Below are positions 21,935 through 27,069 of a DNA stretch of 27,069 nt, in pieces. The position numbers were made by a program, and so were the translations under genes. The notes beneath the pieces are model-generated. The model saw only the letters and a program-made list of their open reading frames with translations. It was not told where the DNA came from and searched no databases. Numbering within the stretch: the stretch's first letter is position 1; each line of letters opens with the position of its first letter. Source of the DNA: Dokdonella_A sp039926025 (lineage in GTDB: Bacteria > Pseudomonadota > Gammaproteobacteria > Xanthomonadales > Rhodanobacteraceae); the NCBI GenBank assembly GCA_039926025.1, contig JBDSXV010000242.1:1-27069 (forward strand), in the 5' to 3' direction.

Positions 21935-23023
21935 ATGGTGATACGCAACGCTCGATTCATCTGCAGTTTGCTCGCGCTTGCCGGCACATCGCTGCATGCG
22001 ATGCCGGTTGGAGAACTGCATCGCACGACGACTACGCCGACCGCTGCCGTGCGCGACGCAGAACACAGCGCCAATCTGCGCATCACGGTGTGGTATCCAG
22101 CTGCTGAAGGCGCGGTCGAAGCGCCGCTGAAGATCGGTCCGCCTGCGGGCGCACTGTTTGTTTCGGGCAGCGCCACCGACGATGCCGCGTTTGCAACAGG
22201 CGCATTTCCGGTCGTTCTCTTTTCGCATGGCTTCGGCGGAACGGCACGCATGATGGGCTGGTTCGGAACCGCACTCGCGCGCGCTGGTTACGTGGTCATT
22301 GCGGTCGATCATCCCGGCAACAACGGTCGCGACCCGATGACGATCGCAGGCGCAACCATCATCTGGGAGCGGGCCGAGGATCTGCGGGCCGCGCTCGCAG
22401 CGGTGCGCAAGGATGCGCTGATCGCGCAGCACCTCGACATGAATCGATTGGGCGTCGCCGGATTTTCACTCGGAGGATTCACGGCACTTGTATCCGCCGG
22501 AGCTCAGGTGAACATGGATCGCCTGGTGGTGTTCTGCGAAGCACACGCCGACGATCCGACCTGCCGCCCGCAAAACGAAGCACCTGACATGACCTTGGCG
22601 AAACGGTTGCGCGCGGTGAAGTCCCCGCCGCTGGCAGCACTGCGTGCTCATGCGAACGGCGACCATTCGATCGCGGGGGTGAAAGCCGTGTTCGTGATGG
22701 CCCCGGCACCCATGCAAGGCATCGTACCGGGAAGCCTCAAGGCATTGAAGACGCCGATCGCCATCGTGCTCGGCGATGCAGACAACGTCGCACCGCCCGC
22801 AACAAATGGCGATGCGGCCGCTCAGCTATTGCCGAATGCAACCTTGACCACGCTTACGAAGGTCGGTCACTACGATTTTCTCGGCACCTGCACCGATGCG
22901 GGACGCAACGAGGTTCCGTTGTGTGCGGTGAGCGTGCCGCAGAATGGCACGCATGAAAAGGCGATTTCTTTGGCTACCGAGTTCTTCTCCAAGAACCTCG
23001 CTTCGGCTACCGCGAGTGATTGA
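21935..23023 (+). CDS. Exported alpha/beta hydrolase (dienelactone-hydrolase / PAF-AH-like)
   Basis: A signal peptide (MVIRNARFICSLLALAGTSLHA) precedes an alpha/beta-hydrolase core: strand and oxyanion region VVLFSHGFGGTARMMGWF, nucleophile elbow GFSLGG (Ser178), acid in GDADNV (Asp281 or Asp283) and His312 in VGHYDFLGTC. The family is COG4188-like, close to platelet-activating-factor acetylhydrolases. Extra Cys residues (201, 210, 319 region) suggest disulphides in the periplasm. ATG at 21935 is chosen with GGGTGA before it; a GTG at 21926 is possible. It lies 17 bases behind the AraC-type regulator. Substrate is probably an ester or lactone, unknown. Confidence 0.85.
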   Translation: MVIRNARFICSLLALAGTSLHAMPVGELHRTTTTPTAAVRDAEHSANLRITVWYPAAEGAVEAPLKIGPPAGALFVSGSATDDAAFATGAFPVVLFSHGFGGTARMMGWFGTALARAGYVVIAVDHPGNNGRDPMTIAGATIIWERAEDLRAALAAVRKDALIAQHLDMNRLGVAGFSLGGFTALVSAGAQVNMDRLVVFCEAHADDPTCRPQNEAPDMTLAKRLRAVKSPPLAALRAHANGDHSIAGVKAVFVMAPAPMQGIVPGSLKALKTPIAIVLGDADNVAPPATNGDAAAQLLPNATLTTLTKVGHYDFLGTCTDAGRNEVPLCAVSVPQNGTHEKAISLATEFFSKNLASATASD

Positions 23024-23053
23024 GCGGAACGCGGGCGCGTGCGCTCATGCGGG

Positions 23054-23106
23054 CACCATCCCCACCCAACCCTCCCCTTGAAGGGGAGGGTTGGGTGGGG
23101 ATGGTG
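23054..23106. repeat. Perfect 53-bp palindrome, family 'caccatcccc'
   Basis: Two 26-base arms (from CACCATCCCC... to CCCCTT, and AAGGGG... to GGGGATGGTG) are exactly complementary around a single central G. It is the compact form of the repeat at 10946-11044. It stands between two convergent genes, where a symmetrical hairpin could block transcription from both sides. Confidence 0.9.
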
Positions 23107-23155
23107 TCGATCGGGCCGCCATAAACGCGGCGACGCATCAGTTTTTGCTACCTGT

Positions 23156-23866
23156 CTATTCCCGCGCCTCCGCAAAGATCATCGCAATCTCATCCGACCC
23201 CAGAATCCGCCACTCACCCGCTGGCACGTGCGCGAGTGTCAACGCACCCGTCGATACGCGATGCAGTGTGTCAACGTGATTGCCGACGGCCGCGAACATG
23301 CGCCGCACCTGGTGATAGCGCCCCTCCCCTATCGCAAGTCGCACGTGACGCGGACCGAGCACGCTGAGCGTAGCCGGTGCGAGCGGCGTCTGCTCCGATT
23401 CGAGCATCAGCGTGCCGCTGGCAAAGATGGCGCCTTCGTCGCCGCGCAAATCATTTGCAAGCGTCGCTTCATACACCTTCACGATGTTCGATTTCGGCGA
23501 GATGATCCGATGCAATAGCGCGCCATCGTCCGTGAACAGCAGCAGACCCGAAGTCTCGCGATCAAGTCGGCCAACCGTCGACAGCACAGGATCGCGCAAG
23601 CGCCAGCGTGGCGGCAGCAGGTCGTAGACGATGCGACCGGAGTCCTTGGTCGAACAGGTGTAGCTCACCGGCTTGTGCATCATCAGCACGATACCGGCGG
23701 GCGGATCCAGCGGCTCGTCGTCGACGCGGATGCGTGCGTGTTCGACCTTGTCGTCGGCGTACAGCACCTCGCCATCGGCATCGGTGATGCGGCCTTCGCG
23801 GAACATCGCGGTGACTTCCTTGCGGCTGCCGTAGCCGAGATTGGCGATCAGCTTGACCAGTTTCAT
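23156..23866 (-). CDS. rsuA: 16S rRNA pseudouridine(516) synthase RsuA
   Basis: A 236-residue enzyme with an N-terminal S4 RNA-binding domain (LIANLGYGSRKEVTAMFREG) and the RsuA/RluB catalytic domain: MMHKPVSYTCST, the catalytic aspartate in GRLDRETSG (Asp102), ISPKSNIVKVYEA and GEGRYHQVRRMFAAVGNHV. It isomerises U516 of 16S rRNA during small-subunit assembly. The Cys-containing MHKPVSYTCSTKD segment and the absence of a long C-terminal extension favour RsuA over RluE/RluF. The start overlaps the stop of rsmC by four bases (ATGA), so translation is coupled to that other rRNA modification gene. Confidence 0.9.
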   Translation of the reverse strand: MKLVKLIANLGYGSRKEVTAMFREGRITDADGEVLYADDKVEHARIRVDDEPLDPPAGIVLMMHKPVSYTCSTKDSGRIVYDLLPPRWRLRDPVLSTVGRLDRETSGLLLFTDDGALLHRIISPKSNIVKVYEATLANDLRGDEGAIFASGTLMLESEQTPLAPATLSVLGPRHVRLAIGEGRYHQVRRMFAAVGNHVDTLHRVSTGALTLAHVPAGEWRILGSDEIAMIFAEARE

Positions 23867-24918
23867 TGGCGCGGATTCCTTGCTTCGATCACCTTGAATC
23901 CCTCACGCACGTCGACGATGCGCATCGCACTGAAATGCGCGTTGAGGATGGCTTCATACGGAAGATGGCGGTTTGCGACGAGCCAGAGCACGCCATCTTT
24001 TTCCAGCGCTTTCGCCGCTGCAACGATGAATGCCTGCCCGAGTTCCGGCTGGTCGGCACGACCCTGATGGAACGGCGGGTTGCTCACAACCGCATCGTAG
24101 CGGCGCGGCAGACCCGTCGTCACGTCGTGCCAGAGGAAATCGAGCGCGACCTGGCGAGCATGCTCGCGCGCTGCACGCTCAAGGTTGATGCGCGCAGGTT
24201 CAAGCGCGCGCTGCTCGGCTTCGTAGAGATCGAGCGCCGTCACCTGCGGACAGCGACGCAGGAGTTCAGTCGAAAGATAACCATAGCCCGCGCCGAGATC
24301 GGCAACACGGCCGGCCAACGTATCGGGCAGCAATGAAGCAAGAAGTTGGGAAGCAGGGTCGACTCGATCCCAGGCAAACAAGCCGGGACGACTGACCAGT
24401 TGCCCGTCGAGAATGGGGCGCGGCGTGTCGAGTTCGGCCCATTCCTGCATGAGTGCTGCGTCGATGTTCGCGTCATCGACGCTTGCCCACACCACGCGGC
24501 ATTTGTGCTTCGAGAGGCTTTGCACAGTACCGGCGATACGTTCGAGATCCGCGGCGCCCGAACGCGCGCCTTCGTTGTTCGACTGGCACGCGATGACGGC
24601 AGCCCCCTTTTCTGCGTGGCGCAGCGCGCGTGCCAGCAAGGCGCGCGCTTCCTCACGCTGGCGCGGCGGCAGCACGAGGACGAGCGGGAAGCGGTGTTCG
24701 TCCACAAGCTTGTCCTCGACCGACAAGCCGGCGCGCATCAGTACATCCGCGAACGGCTTGAAAGTCTGCATGCAGAGGAAACGTTCGCGCGGCCATGCGT
24801 GCAGCGGTACGCCAGCGCGTGCGCGCAGGAACAGCGCGGGGCGTGCTGCGGGGAACGCGATGGCGCCGGAGGTCAGGGGGAGGAACAGGGCATCCAGCAG
24901 TTCGGCTTCGGAATTCAC
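23863..24918 (-). CDS. rsmC: 16S rRNA m2G1207 methyltransferase RsmC
   Basis: The 351-residue length fits RsmC. It has a degenerate N-terminal methyltransferase-like half (about 1-165) and a C-terminal catalytic half with SAM loop VADLGAGYGYLS (about 205-216), acidic ALDLYEAE (228-235) and the catalytic NPPF (280-283) followed by HQGR. It methylates N2 of G1207 in 16S rRNA, in the 30S subunit. It precedes rsuA with an ATGA overlap, so two 16S rRNA modification genes form one unit. The ribosome binding site is not obvious; a hairpin repeat cluster lies just upstream. Confidence 0.9.
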   Translation of the reverse strand: MNSEAELLDALFLPLTSGAIAFPAARPALFLRARAGVPLHAWPRERFLCMQTFKPFADVLMRAGLSVEDKLVDEHRFPLVLVLPPRQREEARALLARALRHAEKGAAVIACQSNNEGARSGAADLERIAGTVQSLSKHKCRVVWASVDDANIDAALMQEWAELDTPRPILDGQLVSRPGLFAWDRVDPASQLLASLLPDTLAGRVADLGAGYGYLSTELLRRCPQVTALDLYEAEQRALEPARINLERAAREHARQVALDFLWHDVTTGLPRRYDAVVSNPPFHQGRADQPELGQAFIVAAAKALEKDGVLWLVANRHLPYEAILNAHFSAMRIVDVREGFKVIEARNPRQ

Positions 24919-24967
24919 GCGTGCACCATCAAGATCTCCGACGTACCGGCTTGCTTCGATTGCGTTT

Positions 24968-25100
24968 TCCTTCTCCCTTCGGGGGAAGGCGGCGCGCAGC
25001 GCCGGATGAGGGAAGCTATCGTCACGCTCCCCTTTCCCGCGCGTCGCATGCTCCTTCCCTCATCCGCCTGTCGGCACCTTCTCCCAAAGGGAGAAGGAGT
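24968..25100. repeat. Cluster of 'ccttctcccttcggg' hairpin repeats
   Basis: Hairpins CCTTCTCCCTTCGGGGGAAGG (24971-24991) and CCTTCTCCCAAAGGGAGAAGG (25078-25098) bracket GCGCCGGATGAGGGAAG (24999-25015) facing CTTCCCTCATCCGCC (25052-25066). This is a widespread intergenic repeat type. Its inner hairpin begins four bases beyond the yajD stop codon, so it may serve as that gene's 3' end. Confidence 0.75.
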
Positions 25101-25101
25101 G

Positions 25102-25482
25102 CTAGCCGCCACCTTTTCCCTTCAACATCGCCTTCAGATCCGCAAAGGGATTCCCTGTCGCGGCGGCTACTTTCTCCTTTTCCCCCGCACTCTCGGCATG
25201 GTCGATGTAGCGCGAGTGCTCGTTGTCGTGGCAATACACGCACAGCAATTCCCAGTTGCTGCCGTCGGCCGGATTGAAGTCGTGGTCGTGATTGCGGTGG
25301 TGGACCGTGAGTTCCGGCAGGTTTGCGCGGGTGAACTCGCGCGCGCAGCGCCCGCAGATCCACGGATACATCTTCAATGCGCGCTCGCGGTAGCCAAGGT
25401 CGCGTTGCTCAGTGGCGCGGCGTGCCTCGGCGACGATACGGTCGAGCTTGGCGTTGTCGAGGGTGGGTTTGTTCGCGCTCAT
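25102..25482 (-). CDS. yajD: YajD-family HNH nuclease-like protein
   Basis: A 126-residue protein almost superimposable on YajD. It has CGRC (43-46), the HNH core LTVHHRNHDHDFNP (His61, His62) with GSNWELLC (Asn76), CVYCHDNEH (81-89), and the family C-terminus NPFADLKAMLKGK. The four cysteines bind a structural zinc; the beta-beta-alpha metal motif predicts nuclease activity. The family's physiological role is not established. Only a weak GAG-type ribosome binding site is seen upstream. A hairpin repeat lies directly downstream. Confidence 0.9.
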   Translation of the reverse strand: MSANKPTLDNAKLDRIVAEARRATEQRDLGYRERALKMYPWICGRCAREFTRANLPELTVHHRNHDHDFNPADGSNWELLCVYCHDNEHSRYIDHAESAGEKEKVAAATGNPFADLKAMLKGKGGG

Positions 25483-25537
25483 ACTCGCGTTCCGATTCGT
25501 GGCAGTCTTGCCCCTACTTTAGCGCGTTGCCCCTTCG

Positions 25538-26374
25538 ATGATCGACCACGTGCCCCGCTATTTCGCCTGGATCATGGCCCTGTTCGGCTTCGCGAGCGCT
25601 TGCGCAGGCGATGCTCCAGCGCGCTCCAACGACGAAATGGAACAGGCCATCCGGGCGCTGCTGGTGGTATCGCCGTACAAGATTTCCGAAGCCGCGCGCG
25701 CGGGCACGATCCGTTACCGGGTGCGTTTGCGCGAAGGTCCGGTCTGGAACTGGCCGGAAACCGCGGAGCAGCATGTCGCACAAGACGGCGATGCAACCGA
25801 ACTGACCATATGCGAGGACTGCGGACGCGAGCCGCCACCGGACAAGGCAGAACTGCAGCGCTACCTGCAGCCGAACGACTGGGTGCAGAGTCGCGACCGT
25901 CGCGTGAAGGATTTTGCACGCGTCGCGACCGCTGGCTCGATCGACGCGAAAATGAGCGCGCTGATCCTCGCAATACAGAAACACATGAACGGCGCGATCG
26001 ATTTCCGCGAGTACCAGAGCGCCGTGCAGGCACTCGACTCCCGTGGCGGCGACTGTACCGAGTACGCCGTGTTGCTCGCGGCCGCAGCGCGTGCACGCGG
26101 TATTCCGACGCGTGTGGTTTCCGGAATTTCCTACGCGAGCCAATTCCTCGGCGAGCGCCATGCCTTCAGTCCGCATATGTGGGTGCAGGTGTGGAACGGC
26201 ACGCGCTGGGCCAGCTATGACGCGGCGCTCGGTCACTTCGACGCAGGGCATATCGCGATCGCGATTGGCGATGGCAGCCCGGACAGCTTGCGCGGCACGA
26301 TGGCGACGATTGCGCGAATGAAGATCCTCGATGCGGCCGGCGTGCTACCGGCGCGCGAGGACACGTCGCATTGA
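25538..26374 (+). CDS. Exported transglutaminase-like protein
   Basis: The 278-residue product starts with a hydrophobic signal (MIDHVPRYFAWIMALFGFASACA). Cleavage is near residue 23, and the SAC there is only a weak lipobox. The C-terminal half (about 140-245) is a transglutaminase-like domain with the triad Cys173 (RGGDCTEYAVLL), His213 (SPHMWVQVW) and Asp228 (YDAALG), including the usual AAARARGIPTRVVSG. It therefore may act as a cysteine protease or amidase in the periplasm. The N-terminal half is less typical and carries a CEDC motif (92-95). No ribosome binding site is clear. It converges with the next gene across a hairpin repeat cluster. Confidence 0.85.
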   Translation: MIDHVPRYFAWIMALFGFASACAGDAPARSNDEMEQAIRALLVVSPYKISEAARAGTIRYRVRLREGPVWNWPETAEQHVAQDGDATELTICEDCGREPPPDKAELQRYLQPNDWVQSRDRRVKDFARVATAGSIDAKMSALILAIQKHMNGAIDFREYQSAVQALDSRGGDCTEYAVLLAAAARARGIPTRVVSGISYASQFLGERHAFSPHMWVQVWNGTRWASYDAALGHFDAGHIAIAIGDGSPDSLRGTMATIARMKILDAAGVLPAREDTSH

Positions 26375-26389
26375 GTGCGGGTCTCACGC

Positions 26390-26528
26390 CCCCTCACCCC
26401 GACCCTCTCCCCGGCGGGGAGAGGGAGACCAGCTTCAACGCCTGAATCGCCCCTTCCCCGAAGGGAGAGGGAGAGAAGGATCAGCACCTGAAAGCCCTCT
26501 CCCTTCGGGGAGAGGGTTGGGTGAGGGG
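26390..26528. repeat. Nested hairpin repeat cluster between convergent genes
   Basis: CCCCTCACCCCGACCCTCTCCCC on the left faces GGGGAGAGGGTTGGGTGAGGGG on the right. Three short hairpins lie inside, for example CTCTCCCCGGCGGGGAGAG and CCCTCTCCCTTCGGGGAGAGGG. This is the same superfamily as 24968-25100 but another arrangement. It could act as a bidirectional terminator. Confidence 0.8.
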
Positions 26529-26590
26529 CCGGCGCAGCGACAAAACACATTGAGCGCTCAACGATCCAACGTTGACGTCTGGATCCGAGA

Positions 26591-27046
26591 TCAGTCGCGA
26601 CTTTCCCGCACCATCGGCAGATCGGCCACATCCGCTTCATCGATGAGCTCGGCAGCCTTCGGATCGCGTACGCCACCCATGAGCAGGACTTCCTCGTGTT
26701 TGTCGCCGTCGACGGCAGCCGGTGTCGTCTGCGCAGCATCGACCACGTGAATGCCATTGCCGTCGAGCGCCGGCGCAATCGGCGCATCGATCGCACGCAC
26801 CGCGCCGCTCATCGACAGTACCAACGCGGCAACACCGATGCCGGCGCTGACACTGCGCCGCACATTGACCCGATACGACACGCAGACCGGTCCGGTCGCG
26901 TTGTGGAGGAAACTCATACGCTCGGCGTCGCTCATCGCGCTGAGCGCATGCACCGTCGTGCTGCAACGACCGCAATAGCCGGCGATGCGCTTCTGTTCGT
27001 CGATGCCGAGCGGACAGGGTTGGTCGATCTTCGGGAAACAGGCCAT
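26591..27046 (-). CDS. Small Cys-motif membrane protein, unknown function
   Basis: GGAGAG lies 8 bases before the ATG at 27046. The 151-residue product has a cytoplasmic-looking N-terminus with CGRC (25-28), then TTVHALSAMSDAERMSFL and GPVCVSY (Cys55), which may hold a metal or form a redox site. One hydrophobic segment follows (about 65-84), then a loose acidic C-terminal half with VRDPKAAELIDEADVADLP. I recall similar CxxC...VHxLSAM...CV modules in Xanthomonadales proteins of unknown role. The N-terminal CFPKIDQPCPLG adds two more Cys. The arrangement suggests a single-pass membrane protein with a Cys-rich cytoplasmic head. Confidence 0.65.
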   Translation of the reverse strand: MACFPKIDQPCPLGIDEQKRIAGYCGRCSTTVHALSAMSDAERMSFLHNATGPVCVSYRVNVRRSVSAGIGVAALVLSMSGAVRAIDAPIAPALDGNGIHVVDAAQTTPAAVDGDKHEEVLLMGGVRDPKAAELIDEADVADLPMVRESRD

Positions 27047-27069
27047 CGCGGACTCTCCAGTTCGTGGCG

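Noticed and set aside
24346..26220. Plus-strand open frame of 624 codons
   Set aside because: It crosses rsmC, a repeat cluster, yajD and the transglutaminase-like gene in the wrong frame or strand and resembles nothing.
26550..26565. TTGAGCGCTCAA palindrome as an operator
   Set aside because: It lies at the 3' ends of two convergent genes, where a promoter operator is unlikely; short palindromes are expected by chance.

Overview
The window looks like a chromosomal segment of a GC-rich gammaproteobacterium, most likely of the Xanthomonadales (Rhodanobacteraceae-like: Dokdonella, Tahibacter, Dyella and relatives). The grounds are high GC, an ordinary rsmC-rsuA-yajD housekeeping block of gammaproteobacterial type, many 'gcggctgaaaccgc'-type REP palindromes and 'caccatcccc...gggatggtg' intergenic palindromes, and secreted repeat proteins ending in an IFxxGFE signature. 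The assignment is from memory of such genomes; no search was run.

Layout. 1-945: a degenerate array of fourteen 21-bp units with no indels, then a minus-strand gene for a conserved-looking 155-aa protein with its own terminator. 1423-2887: a short integrase-less integron cassette array. It holds two cassette-sized genes and one clear attC, which is split at its R' box by a deleted IS1182-type element with perfect 14-bp terminal repeats; a second, weaker attC follows. 3365-7596: three consecutive plus-strand genes for secreted surface-type proteins, one with delta-60 repeats and two paralogous CSLREA/right-handed beta-helix proteins. All three end in the same short C-terminal signature. 8045-10803: three minus-strand integral membrane proteins, two of them CPBP (CAAX-type) intramembrane proteases. 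10946-11334: a dense patch of intergenic palindromes. 11349-12829: a stand-alone ABC-type ATPase (COG3910-like) and a PhyH-like Fe(II)/2-oxoglutarate oxygenase.

12984-15105: a minus-strand pair, a probable outer-membrane protein with one N-terminal c-type haem (Cyc2-like layout) followed by a dihaem cytochrome c lipoprotein. Together they could form an electron route across the outer membrane and periplasm. 15545-18617: a small zinc-ribbon protein, a phasin-like protein, a GNAT acetyltransferase and a GAF histidine kinase. 18787-20805: an M13 (neprilysin-type) secreted metallopeptidase, divergent from an AraC/GyrI regulator and an exported alpha/beta hydrolase that probably form one transcription unit. 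23156-25482: rsuA, rsmC and yajD. 25538-27046: a transglutaminase-like exported protein and a small Cys-rich membrane protein, convergent across a hairpin repeat cluster.

Most interesting: the shared C-terminal IFxxGFE tag on three neighbouring exported proteins, the IS sitting exactly in an attC R' box, the 21-bp phased array, and the Cyc2-like cytochrome/porin pair. No tRNA, rRNA, CRISPR or integron integrase was recognised.
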